From contig MCGO01000070.1 in assembly GCA_002104985.1 (NCBI GenBank), positions 152,307-216,306 of the forward strand: a DNA stretch of 64,000 nucleotides. The letters run 5' to 3'. Below are positions 37,113-53,400 of this stretch, piece after piece. The stretch's first letter is position 1. The number at the start of each line of letters is the position of its first letter. The notes under the pieces were generated by a model. The model saw nothing but the letters and a program-made list of their open reading frames with translations. It ran no database searches and was not told where the DNA came from. The position numbers and the translations under genes are program-made. The DNA is from Rhizoclosmatium globosum. Its lineage: Eukaryota > Chytridiomycota > Chytridiomycetes > Chytridiales > Chytriomycetaceae.

Positions 37113-38249
37113 ATGTCAGCACCTGTCAAATCGGAGCCACGTCTTCTGCGCTGCATCGTAGTAGGACAGCCCCGGGCCTCGGCAGTATTCCAAGTGAAAG
37201 CCAGTGAAGGAGACTCTGTCGCCAAGCTTCGGCTTCGAATTGGGCGGCGGCTTTCGTCGTCGCTTTCGAGACGAGGAGCAAGTGCGGCGCAGTTGATGTT
37301 GTTTTTTGGTGCGTTGGTTGGCGTGGCTGAACTTGAACAAGTTTCTGTTCTTTCTGGGGCCTTTGAAGCGGGCGAGTTGCTTGGCCTGGTTCCGTTGTTG
37401 AGGTTATTGGACAAACAACTACTCAAAAACTTGCTTTGGATGCCGGAATTTGAGGTGTCGGAGGTGCATGTGGTAGTGGCCCTGTCGTCTGCTGCCAGTG
37501 CTGGTGTTTCAAGCATTGTCTATGATGGGACAACTTCCAGTCCGCTTCCGAAAACTATCCATCAAACTGTCCCACAAACAATCTCTCTCGTTGAATTGCC
37601 AGACGATGCTGTCATCGATCCTCTTATTCCGGTACTGCGCTCACGTGACAATTCCGTGGCTTCTCTTAATGGACGAGGCCGTGATGTGCATACAAGTTTT
37701 ACTGCTACGCCGTCTCCAAGATCTCGAAACCGTATTCGAATTAGGACTAAATCAAGTGATTCTTCAATTAACTCAAGCACGTCCCCCACTCGTTTCTCAT
37801 GGTCTTTCCGAAGGCGTCCATCCGGTGCTCCGTCTCCTACTGTTTCAGTCTCCACTCCAAGGCCGGGTGTAGTCATTGGTGTCCGTTCCCTTAGTAACCC
37901 TACTTCCTCAGAAGCTATTCTCTCTCCCACTCCTCCAATCATAATAATCGACCCACCTTCTTTTCACTCGAATCGCGATGAATCTGTCCGTTCTCGCGTC
38001 TCTTCACTCGCTTCAAACTTCTCTATGGCTTCAAAATTGTCTGTCTTGAAAACTACATTTTCAAGAAACAATGCTTCACACTCTGGCACCTTAGGTCGTT
38101 CCACTACAGCATCTGCATTGACGCAGATTCCGGCCGCTGCTCAATCCTCTTCTACTCTTCTGTATCAAGAGGAAGAATTCTCATATGGATGCTCTGGCTG
38201 CTTTGCCTTTTTCTTTCGTTCCTCCAGAGGTAAAGGGAAAACACTCTAG
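37113..38249 (+). CDS. Protein with a crinkler-like N-terminal header and Ser-rich tail
   Basis: The start at 37113 (good context) is preferred to an in-frame ATG at 37068, giving 378 residues. The first 120 residues begin LLRCIVVGQPRASAVFQV and continue through a DSVAKLRLRIG helix to VHVVVAL. This fits the ubiquitin-like header of crinkler (CRN) proteins, known from oomycetes and chytrids. The usual nuclease-like or NTPase C-terminal domain is absent. Instead there are about 230 residues rich in Ser, Pro and Arg, then GCSGCFAFFF and a basic end. The header assignment is by pattern, without a search. It starts 57 bp after the Ras-like stop. A GTAAAG near the end could be a donor to a further exon, but none is evident. 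Confidence 0.55.
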   Translation: MSAPVKSEPRLLRCIVVGQPRASAVFQVKASEGDSVAKLRLRIGRRLSSSLSRRGASAAQLMLFFGALVGVAELEQVSVLSGAFEAGELLGLVPLLRLLDKQLLKNLLWMPEFEVSEVHVVVALSSAASAGVSSIVYDGTTSSPLPKTIHQTVPQTISLVELPDDAVIDPLIPVLRSRDNSVASLNGRGRDVHTSFTATPSPRSRNRIRIRTKSSDSSINSSTSPTRFSWSFRRRPSGAPSPTVSVSTPRPGVVIGVRSLSNPTSSEAILSPTPPIIIIDPPSFHSNRDESVRSRVSSLASNFSMASKLSVLKTTFSRNNASHSGTLGRSTTASALTQIPAAAQSSSTLLYQEEEFSYGCSGCFAFFFRSSRGKGKTL

Positions 38250-38564
38250 CGTAACTCTCCACTTGATTTGCTGCATACAGCCATGCATATTTATAATTTA
38301 GTTGCTGTGTTGAGTTGGATGGAATTATTTACTATGATTGCTGCGGACAGAAATAACAACAATCCTCCAACATACATGAATTCTGCTTTTACAAATAGGA
38401 ATTCCATTTGAAATGGGTTGACAAATACTTTGTGTGTATCGTGACAATTCTTTTATCTTTCTTGGCCTCAAAGGTCCATGGTAAATTCCGACTCTGTCAC
38501 TTCCTCAATCCTCATCCTCTGAACGCGTTTCATCGAACAGCCAAAAGCTGCACAAGTATACGAC
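38250..38564. other. Intergenic, ABC transporter B' promoter
   Basis: About 315 nt are AT-rich. No repeats, TATA box or RNA genes are recognised. Confidence 0.45.
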
Positions 38565-42855
<4,291 letters not shown>

Positions 42856-42900
42856 TTTCATAGAATAGTGATAATCGAACATAAAAGAAAACTTCCCCAA

Positions 42901-44497
42901 ATGCCAAAGGTTGAAAAGAAGGCTGCCAAACCATCACCTGTTTCTCCACCAGCGAAGGACGCCAAGAAAGGAGTAAAAGCTGAGAAAGCTGAGAAGAAGA
43001 CTGCCGAGAAGGTTGAGAAGGTGAGACCAGAGCTTGTGCAACTTGGTCCCAATTACTCAAACAAACAACCAACAGGCTCCAGTCCCTGAGTTCAGCTGTG
43101 TCCTCACCGACATTGAAGTAAGCTTAACCAGCCCCAACCAGGGCACTGGAGCATGCACCTAACTAGCAGCTCTTCCCGTTCAGGGCACCACCACCTCAAT
43201 CTCGTTTGTGCACGAAGTCCTCTTTCCCTACGCCCGCGACAATGCCCTCGATTTCCTCACAAAGCACTGGGACTCAGACAAGAACTTGAAGCCGCTGCTC
43301 GATGCCCTCAAAAGCCAGGCCGATGAGGACAAAAAGGCCGGCAGAAAAGATGTCCCAGACCTCAACGCGAAAAAGAAGGATGCCCTCATCAAAAACTATG
43401 TGGCGTACATTCACTCAATGATCAAGGAGGACCGCAAAATTGGGGCTCTCAAGAACTTCCAGGGCTACATTTGGAAGTTTGCCTACGAGGACGGAAGTGT
43501 CAAGGGACAGTTGAGTACCATTCTATCCAGAAAAAGTGAATGTTAATGTATCTCCTACTAGCGTGTATCCCGATGTTCTGCCAAGCTTGAAGAAGTTTAC
43601 CGAGAACGGAATCCCAGTGTATATTTACTCTTCGGGCAGCATCTCTGCACAGAAGCTGATTTTTGGGTTCTCAGAAGCGGGAGATCTCTTGCCTTACTTC
43701 AAGGGTCACTTTGACACTACCAGTGGCAGCAAATTGGAGAAAAAGTCATACATCACTATCGCAAACGAAATTGGAATTGAGCCATCAAAGATTTTGTTCT
43801 TGAGTGACAATGTGAAGGGTGAGCAGTTTTTTTTATTATGCATCATCAATGCGCGCCTTTCTAAATTATAACAACAGAAATCGAAGCTGCTAACGAGGCA
43901 GGTTACATTACTTGCATTCTTTTCCGTCCTGGAAATGCCGAGCTCGTCCCTGCTCCTGTCAAGTCTAAATACACTCTTCCCAACAAAGACGCAACCAAAA
44001 TCCCAGTCGCAAAAGACTTCAACCAGTTGTTCTCATTCAATGATTACTTCAAATTCGACAAGTCAGCCCGTGCTCATGCCAAATCGGATGCGTTGGCAGA
44101 ACAGCTTGCTCAGAAAGCAGAAGCCGACAAGAAGCGTGAGGAAATCAAAGCGAAACATTTGAAGCAGATTGAGGAAGCAAAGAAAGGGAGCAAGAGAACT
44201 GCTCAAATTGAGGCAAGAGAAGCCAAGAGACAGGCCGCGGCTGAAAAAGCTAAAGAGCCAGTTTCGAAATCTTCTCCAAAGAAGAGAAAGGCCGATGAAG
44301 CCGAAGCGGAGGAAGCTAAAGTAGTTGAAGAGGAAAAACCTCCAAAGAAGGCCAAAAACTCTTCTACTCCAAAGAAGGCCAACAAAGATGAAGAGGAGAA
44401 ACCTGTTAAGAAGGTGAAGGAATCTCCAACTCCAAAGAAAGTAAACAAGAAGGAAGACAAAGCTGTGCCAAAGAAAGGCAAAGTCGGAAAGAAGTAA
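42901..44497 (+). CDS. UTR4: Enolase-phosphatase E1 with lysine-rich extensions
   Basis: Five exons (42901-43020, 43076-43117, 43184-43509, 43562-43818, 43878-44497) give 454 residues; the usual enzyme has about 230-260. The core starts CVLTDIEGTTTSISFV, the HAD motif I of the E1 family. It continues with GHVYPDV, YIYSSGSISAQKLIFG and FLSDNVKEIEAANEAG (motifs II to IV). The enzyme enolises and dephosphorylates 2,3-diketo-5-methylthiopentyl-1-phosphate in methionine salvage. Before the core are about 45 residues rich in Lys, Ala and Glu. After it come about 150 residues with many Lys/Glu and repeated TPKK motifs, resembling linker-histone-like or nucleolar tails. The third intron has an unusual GTTGAG donor but is needed to rebuild GHVYPDV. 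Confidence 0.92.
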
Positions 44498-44562
44498 ATC
44501 CGTTCAATATATGAGGCGCAAATAAAATCCCTCTTTATTTCCAAAATGAACTCATCAAAAAA

Positions 44563-47500
44563 TCACATTTGTCCCAAATCACGCTCCTTAATACGAGCTC
44601 TAATTGCATCTCTGATTGATTCAGTTCGACTTCCAGTGGTGCTAACTGCACGTAAACCTGTTGTTGATCTGGCCGATCCCCAACCATTCAATCCTTCTGT
44701 GTCAGACTTTGCCTTCAACGTTCCCGCAGAAAACTTGACGTCCTTTTTGGCCCCGTACTTAGAGTCTGCGACGGATCTTCCATGAGCACCAGCAGTGGCA
44801 GCTCTAGTAGCGGCGCCAACCCCACTACCAAACATCACTTTCTGAGCTGGCTCACTGAATGCTTCCAAATCCTTTTCTGTGAAATAAGTTCGAAGTCCTT
44901 CCAACGAAACGTGACGAGAAAGTCCATTTCCGGTTGATTCAGGTTCCGTGTAATGACGAGTTTCACTGGCTTCTAACGCAGGAGCCCTTGAACTATATCC
45001 ACGGTCTACAGGAGCTTTGCGAACAGTTGAGTAGTAACTTGCAGGTGCAGTGGCACGCTTCAATTGAGCAGCGTTGCGAGGAGTAGGTGCTGAATCAGAG
45101 GAATCAGAATCTTCACGTTTAGTGCTGGCGATTCGAGCCATTGGAAGAGATGTTGGAGTCGCAGAACTTCCAAGGTTACTTGTAAACGGGATTCGAGATT
45201 GAGAAGGCTTGATGGAAGATTCAGCCTCTCCAACTGCCTCTGAAAACTCTGAAATACTGTCAGTATAATCATGGGAACCAAACTTGCGACGTATGGATTG
45301 GATAGGATTGTTTGCCGCAAGTTTCGTCATCGTACGGGCTGTTGGGTAGACTGCGGCAGGCTTTTGGGATGGGAAGCGAGATGTGGAGGTTGTGCCATAA
45401 CCAGATAGAGTTTCGTTCGAAGCGTAATACCCAGTTCCTTCAAGCTGAGAGACAATAGTGTCGGCACTAACGGACACATTATCATAATCGGCCAAAGTAC
45501 TGGCGTGAGCGGAGTTGAATCCAGTGACTCCGCCAGATGAAATGGTTTCAGGACCATCTGAAGAGGCTCTTCGTGAAGCATCATGGACTCGCAGAGAATC
45601 GCCACTATGGGCAGATAGCTTGCTTGCTGTCTGAGTAGATCTCTTTGAAGATTTCTGTTGCTGTTGGAGCGATTGAACTTGAGTCAGTGTCTCGTCTAGT
45701 TTTTTGCTTAAATTTTGGTTGGTGCTGCAAAGAGAACGTGAGTTGAAAGCGACATACATAAAACACAAACCTTGTTAGAGACACAATTACATTGACCAAA
45801 TCTTTGTTTCCAAGCAAGTCTGTTTCGCTTGTGCTGCGTACACTGGAAGCTACATCAACGTCAGCACGTCGAGACCACAAATGACTACGATCAATGGCAC
45901 CACCAGAAGCTTTTAGCTCCTCAACCGCAGGAACAACATCATTCCACATTTTTTTCAGATCGTTAGCGGTGGAGACCAAGGCAGCAGCAGCTTCCTTCAA
46001 CGAACTCTCTTCCTTTGCGATTTCCTGGTATTTTCTTTCAAGTAGCTCAACGCGTTCATCAACAGCAAGTTTTGTATTTTGGTCAGTCGGTCCACTTGGT
46101 GTCAACGATCTCATTGAACCAGACTTTTTAATGGTGCCAGATTCAATCATTTGGGTGAGTCTGAGGACATTGTTTTGTAGTTGACGGTTAGACTCCTCTA
46201 ATTCAGCAATCTGATTCACATCCTGACTGCGAAGCGCGGAAATATCGTCAATGTATTGCCTCAAATCCGCATTATCCTTCTCCAGCATAGCGATTTTGGA
46301 TACAAGCTCCTCATTCAGGACAGATTCGGCACCGTAGCGAAGAGACTCTTGTCTTTCGTTCTCAATAGATTTTTGAAGTTCTTCAACCATCATGCGCTCG
46401 TTCTGGATTTCACACATCGAGATTTCTTCACGTTCTTTCAATGCGGTGTGGGCCTGTTGAAGTGATTCAAATTCAGAACGAATTCGGGATTCGTTTTCCT
46501 TCATAGAGTTGTCAATGTACGCTTTCATTTCAGTGAAAGAAGCCACAGCATCATCCAAAGCAGATTGTTGAGATGCAAGGCTCGCTTGAGCGTCCTGGAT
46601 TTCCTTCGCCTGATTGGTCAATTCAGCTTTTTCATGCTCAACTTCCCGCTTCATTTGCTCCACACGAGTCTTTTCGTCATTGACTTCTTGGGAAAGACGG
46701 TAAAGGTCATCAGATTGGACTGCCAACTGTGCTTCACGTTGTTGAAGATCCGCAGCCTCGAACTGAAGGCGTTGCACATCCTCGTCGTAATTTCTTCGGA
46801 GTTCCGCCAACTGCATTGCTTCTTGGTTGGCCATATTCGATGCTTGAGCCAAAAAGTCGTCTTCTCGCGATCGGATTTCAGCTTCACGGACACGCAAAGA
46901 TTCCTGATCTTCTCTCAGCCGTTCGGCCAACACATCCAAAGCATTTCTTGCCTCTGCAAGGCGAGCTTGTTCCAATTCTGAGTTTCTGAACTGATTCTCA
47001 AGAGCTGCCTTGTCGTTTTCAAATGCCAAGATTCCTTCTTCAAACTCTCGTCTCCTACTCTCAATTTCCAATTCAAGAGCTCTCAATTCGCGTTCTTTCA
47101 CGTCCAATAAGCTTTGCTGGTTTTGAACGTATGCTAACCCGTCCTCTCGCTCCTTGGTCAATTCCTCCGAAACTCGTTTGCTATCCTCTTCTCGTTCACG
47201 AACCCTTGACACACTTGCTTCAACACGATTCAGAGCCTGAGCACTTTCTTCCTTCAGCGCTTCCGCCTCACGTAATCGCTCTGCAGCTTCTGCCTCCTTT
47301 TGACGAACTTCTGCCCACAACGCTTCAACCCCCTCACGACTCTTTTCAATCTCTGCAATACGGACTCGCATGCGGGAATCAAGTTCCTCCGATCCAGTTG
47401 TGACAAGAACACTTTCACGATCTTGTACTTCACGGTCTCGAGCCTCAATACCAGTGGCCCAGGACTGCAACTCTGCTTCATGTGCATGAACGGCTGATTC

Positions 47501-49923
47501 ACGCTCAACAAGGAACCGTTCTCGTTCTTCGATTTCTCGCATGCGTTGCTCCAAGTTCCCAAACCCTTCTACAATTTGTTTCAAGTCGGCCATATCTTGC
47601 ATCACGGACTCCCGCTCGGCTTCGAGTTGGGCGCAGCGTTGTTCAATTAGGAGACGGGACTGGATTGAGTTGGTGAGGTGCTGTTCGGTGGCGGCGGCTT
47701 GACGGGTTAAGGCGTCGTTTTCTGTCACAAGAGTTGTATATGTGTCGGCGCCAATTTGAAGTGTCCCTTCATCAGTGGCAGTTGCAGGATCTTGGGCATA
47801 CAGATCTTCTGGTTGTTGGTACTGTTGCCCTTGTTGTTGGTAGTACAACTCCTCAGCTTCTTGTTGTTGTTGATAAAGACTGGTATCAATTGGAGGCACA
47901 AGGGCGCTGGCGGGCCTTGATCCACGGGGCGATCTCTTGGGTGTTCGGAGTTGAGGTGAAAACCCAGCACGTTCAGGAATTGGGGAAGTGGTTGCCTGGA
48001 AAGACATTGAATTGTGCTTAGATGCACTTTGTTGATTACTGTAGTTCATCATATTTGAAGATGGTCGTCGTGAGAGCGATGCGTTGTGAATTTGAGTGGG
48101 TGATGTTGGCCATGTCTGAAGACCTCCACTAAATGGAAACTCCCCAGCTGTTCCACCGGTCGAGAAAGGAATGCTACCACTATTTGAGAATGGAATCGGA
48201 GATCCAGCTTGTGGAGCAGGCGCACGAGACAGAGTCGTTGGAGAAGAGAGGCGTGAGCGACTTGGAGATTTTGGTTTGAGAGATGATTTACGGGAGCGAG
48301 GTGATGGCGATGGTACTGTCTCCTGACGGAATACATTGCTCTCTGTATGTGAAATAATTCCAGTGCCGAATGGGTTTGACTCTTGTCTCGAGTTACTTCG
48401 GCCTCGGCTAAGTCCATCGAAAGGAGAAGCTGTTGTTTGTATCGGTCCGCCGAATCCTGGAATAGCGTCGTGAGAGACTGTGGGAGCAAGAGATGGGTCC
48501 CATGACATGTTATTGTTGTATGTATCCTGCGAAGCATTTCTGAATAACAATGACAATACTTAGAATTTGAGTAACGCTTTGTAAATATTTTTACCCGAAA
48601 GGAATAGACTCTTGAACCGAAGGTTGCAGTGGATAGTCGCCATAGCTCAAAGTAGAGTCTACCGACGGAACAGATTGCATAGAATAGTTACTTTGATCGT
48701 AAGGATTATAGTTTGATACGTCTTGAGCCTGTCCCGGTTGCAAGTATTGACCATTCTAAAATCGTGTGAACTTTTGGTTTATGAAACGAAACTTATGCAT
48801 CCAACCTGATCGTAATAGTATTGATCTCCGTAATATCCAGCATTTTGATCATATTGCTCGCCTTGAGGATAGGCTTGCTGTTGGTAGTGCTGTTGTTGAG
48901 AATAATTTGCTTGCGGCGGGTATGCAAGTCCAGTTGCTGGATCGACGTAGCCACCTTGGGCACCATATTGATACGCATTTGGATCATATGGCTGATGTTG
49001 CTGCTGTTGTTGTTGTTCGCCATATGAATATTCTGCATGAGGAGGTTGTTGTGTATAGTAACCATCCTGACTGAAGTCTCTCCCTTCCTGCACACCATAC
49101 TGATACTCTTGCGAGTGTGAATATTGGGCATCTGGCACCGCAGGCAGAGATGTGACCGAATTCGCAGCAGCAACAGCACCCGAAAACAGTTTTGATGCCA
49201 TACCAAACACACCAACAGTGTCCGTGTTTCGCGCGGGAGAAGCGGCAGACGGACTCCGCGGCGGCAGTTGTTTCGCGCGGGAAGGCGAGCGAGAGAGCGA
49301 GCGAGACCGGCGCTCTTCACGGGCCTCGCTGAGTTGTCGCCGGGCGTCATCGAGGTCCGAGTCTGGTTTTATGATTGCGGCGGCCGTGTTTGTGACGGCC
49401 AAGACGAACGAATTGAAGTTGTTGAACATTGAACGACGGTTTGGCTGGTTTGGTTTGGTTGTTGGTTAGTTAGTGACTGGTGATGTACAAGGCATGCCAT
49501 TACTTGGGAGACAGACGAGGCATCGACGGCCTGGGGCGGCGGTGGAGCATACACACTTTGCTGTTGTTGTTGTTGTTGCTGTTGCTGTGTGCTGTTGATT
49601 GATGTTCGAGAGGGAGGTCGGTTCTCAACTGAAAGGGAGTGTTAAGTGGGGAAACAGTGTCAACCAACTACGACACCACCCACCCGCAACAGGAAGTGGA
49701 GCAAGCGGATTAGCCACAGGAACCAATGAAACAGGTGTAAACGACTCGGCCGGAGTCGCTGTTCCGCTCTGCTTTTCAGGAGCTTCCCCGTCCTTCTTTT
49801 TCTTTTGGAACTTGCCGAGCTGTGTTTTAGGCCATCAAGTGTTAGTTGAAACTATGGTCTAGTGCTCCAGGTTACCTTTTTGCGCGCTAGTCGCAGCTTC
49901 TCGTCTCGATCCGTGGTGTCCAT
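44563..49923 (-). CDS. Golgin-like long coiled-coil protein
   Basis: Seven exons on the minus strand (49876-49923, 49684-49819, 49504-49628, 48806-49444, 48595-48755, 45771-48539, 44563-45724) give about 1679 residues. The N-terminus, DEKLRLARKKLGKFQKKK, resembles the basic tether-binding end of GM130-type golgins. A disordered part rich in Gln, Tyr and Pro follows, with a run of nine Gln and tandem YGxQ/YDQ segments. The coiled coil runs from about residue 630 to 1240 with heptads rich in Glu, Gln and Leu. The C-terminal 390 residues are Ser/Thr-rich. A scaffold or vesicle tether at the Golgi is the likely role, though other coiled-coil scaffolds cannot be excluded. The first three exons are mine by frame and splice signals; a shorter protein would begin at 49429. 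Its stop is 65 bp from the E1 stop, convergent. Confidence 0.8.
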
Positions 49924-50441
49924 CCAACGTCAATATTGATGATGGTCCAAGGATTTGCAAGAAAATCAGAACATCTCTTCTCTCTTCCTTTCTTCATTAT
50001 TATGAAGACGAAATATGGAAGAGAATCGGAATTGTCAGTTGTCAAAACAAAGAGTGGAAACCTTGCTCTCAAAGGATGGTTGAAGTACCTATTGCTCACT
50101 CGAATGAAACTCCTCCTCCTTCAACTTTTTGGTAACTCATTCAATACAATTTGTCTATTCTAACACTAAAGTAGTAGGCATCCTATCTGCCAGTTTCTCT
50201 TCAAACACGCGTCAGCGAAAAGGGATGTCTTCGTAGACCAATTTCCTATGGCAGAAGCTGTTATTTATTTGGCGTTCGTCTTTTGTTTTGTGATGGAACT
50301 TGCAGCTCTCACTCTCACTGAGCATTCGAATGATTCTGCCAGTCAGAGCAGCATCATGGGCATTGATGTCAAGATTTAGAAGGCATGAGGATTAAAGAAC
50401 TTCTTGTCTTTCCATCATTTTCTCGGACAAACAGCAGTGAG
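49924..50441. other. Divergent intergenic region, golgin and SNF2 genes
   Basis: It is 518 nt long. A 75-codon plus-strand frame (49936-50163) starts 13 bp from the golgin ATG. It is rich in Leu and Lys, matches nothing I know and is probably chance. An ATG at 50385 is in frame with the SNF2 start and could extend that protein by 19 residues. Confidence 0.4.
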
Positions 50442-53400
50442 ATGCCGCCAATCTACATTGACAGTGACTCCGACTCCGACTGCGAGGTACGAATGTTTTA
50501 GCAACGCGTGCACCGTGACTCAATAGATAAAGAGCAGGTGATAGACCTCACTGGCGTGCAGAACCCGCTGACGTCGTCTGTGCATCGCGGGCCGCCGAGA
50601 CCCGCGGGGCTTTCCTTTAATGCTCATTCTAATGCGGGCTCTGGCTCTGGCTCAAGCGCACCCAGACCAATCGCCACCAGCAACTCGAACTTGCTCGTGC
50701 GTGTCAAGGCCGAGCCTGAGCCGAATCGCCTTATCGAATTGGACGATGTTGCAAAGACTCCAACTCGCTCAGGCAACTTGAAACCCGCTTTTCAAGGGAC
50801 TCTTGCTCTCGCGACTCAGACGTCCCCGCGTTTGCCACTCGGTCTCGTCCAACCACAACCACAACCACTTCAATTACTGTCACAATTACTGCCACCACAA
50901 CCACCACCTGCACCCGTAACACCACTTAAGCAGACCCAGTCCCAGAATATGCTCAAAGGGAAATTACCTCAGACTCAATCACCACAAAAGAACATGAATT
51001 CACTTGCCGAAATCCTGCGTGTCACTGCCCACGCCCCACCCTCAACCAATCCATTTGATGACGGCGGTGATGACCTCGCAGAAATTCTGTTTCCTCGAAA
51101 CGGCCCTCCTCTCGTTCAACCCAACCTGCCCCCTCAACATCCAACTGAATCCCTCATGGAATTCCTTGATATTGCGAATGACAAGGATAAAGAAGCGGAG
51201 GAAATCGATGTCAGCATCGTGATCAAGTAAGTAAAATAACTTTTCTAGAATATGCACTCCAACACGTTTTGACAGAAAACATGGAGGCAATGGAACTCCA
51301 AAAGGATTTATTGACGTGAAACTCCATGAACATCAAGTAGAAGGATATGCCTGGATGGCAAAAATTGAAAACTCTGAAAAGAATGGTGGGCTTCTTGCCG
51401 ATGATATGGGTCTTGGAAAGGTATGGCAGTTGGGTTGAGAAACTGTGAGCGCAGCGAACGATTCTTGTTCAGCAAATCGCGCAGCAAGTTCACGAGCGGA
51501 GCTCGTTTTCGTCAAATTAAAAGAGGAGGAACTGTGAGTGCAACGAATGAACCTTGCTTGTAAAGCAAATCGCGCAGCAACGGTATGAGTGGAGCTCGTT
51601 TCAATCAAATTGAAAGAAGAGGAGCAACTTTCTGAAGCAAATCGTGCAGGATGGCATGAGTGCAGCTTGATACGAGGAAGAAATCCAGGTCTTAAAGTTT
51701 TGGCTCTCTAATTTATGAAACTGCCCTTCAATAGACAATCCAGACCCTTGCTCTGATTCTTGGAAATAAACCAAGGTCCAAACGAGAGTACGGTCATGGA
51801 ACTCTAATTGTTTGCCCAGTTTCTTTGCTCCGACAATGGCAAAAAGAGATTGAAACCAAAACAAAGGGCCTTACCGTGTACATTCACCATGGGCCGAAGC
51901 GAACTAAGTCCAAATATGAATTGTTGGAATACGACATTGTGTTGACGTCATATGCAGTGAGTTGGGAATTTTGTTGGAAGCTTTTAAATTCTTTACACTC
52001 ATGCTTATAGATTGTTACGAATGAGCGTGGAAAACCTGCTACTTGGGATCCCGTCACAAATGAATTGTACGAGCCTGAAGTGAAGGCAGGTCCCATTTTC
52101 CGCGCTCGATGGCATCGAGTCATTCTCGACGAAGCCCATTACATCAAAAACAAGAATGCTGCATCTTCTCTAGCCTGTGCTGATTTAAAAGCCAACAAGC
52201 GGTTCTGTCTTACTGGCACACCTATTCAGGTACTTTCTCTTGTTTATTTTTCTCATTTTTCCTCATCCCATAGCATTATATCCTCACAAACTCACAATGC
52301 GACTACACATTCACCAAATTTAGAACTCTGCGGATGAAATGTATTCCCTCTTTCGATTCCTTAGAGTACCACACTTTTGTGAATATGCATACTTTAATGA
52401 AAAAATCGGCCGTCACATCAAAATGGGTAAAAACGATTCAAAACAAACTCTTATGGGTATGACACGTCTCCAATGCGCTCTGAAACCGTATCTGTTACGT
52501 CGCACGAAAAAATCTAAAAAGAAGGACGGTACCTCGATTCTCGTACTTCCGAAACGAGGTGTTGAGATTGTTGAAGTTGAATTTTCGGAAGCGGAACGTG
52601 GCTTTTATGATGCATTAAGTTCCTATGCAGAAAGCAAATTCAACAAATATTTAGAGCAAGGAAAAGGTAAGGCTGGATTCTAAGACGAAGGAATTATTGT
52701 TAATTAATTACCTCTATCCCTTTCAACAGTCATGAATAAGTTTCATCACGTTCTTCTCATGATTTTGAGACTTCGTCAAGCATGTTGCCATCCTCATCTT
52801 TTTTCTGAAGTTTTTAAAGACTTTGCGAAAGGAGAAGGATTGGATGGAGGGCTTCACCGTATTATGGGTGGTGGAGGTGGCAGAAACGGAACCAATGGAA
52901 CCAAGTCAAGAAAGAGAAGACAGAGCAATGCGGTAGATAGTCGGGGAAATGAAGATGTAAAAAGCTCTAGTTTGGGAATTGTAAAGGATACCGATGCAGC
53001 TCTATTTGAGAGCTCAGATGAAGAAGAAAACAGGTCTGATTACCACAAGTGTGGAGGGAGTAGTATTTCTATGGCTGGCTCCAAGCGCAAGGCACCTTCG
53101 GGAATGAAAGAATCTCCGCATGCAAAGAAACTTCGATTGGCGAAAACCTTGATGACGAGTGCTGTATTTGAAAGAGTCATGAAGGAAGTGAATTTGAAGG
53201 ATGGTGGAATTTTGGAAACAGAGTGCCCTCATTGTTTGGATGTTTTGACGGACGCGATGATTACATCATGTGGACATGCTTTTTGCAGAGAGTGCATCAC
53301 TGGGTTTGTGCATTTTAGTTATGTCTTTAAAATGTTTGTATTCTGACGGATTTTCAAGCTACTTGTCCCACAAGCCAGCTAATGAGCAACACGATGACGA

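Noticed and set aside
36800..37516. 238-codon minus-strand frame
   Set aside because: It overlaps both the Ras-like last exon and the crinkler-header gene in antisense, and has low-complexity composition without motifs.
44203..44544. 113-codon minus-strand frame rich in Phe and Ser
   Set aside because: It is the antisense of the Lys/Glu-rich E1 tail.
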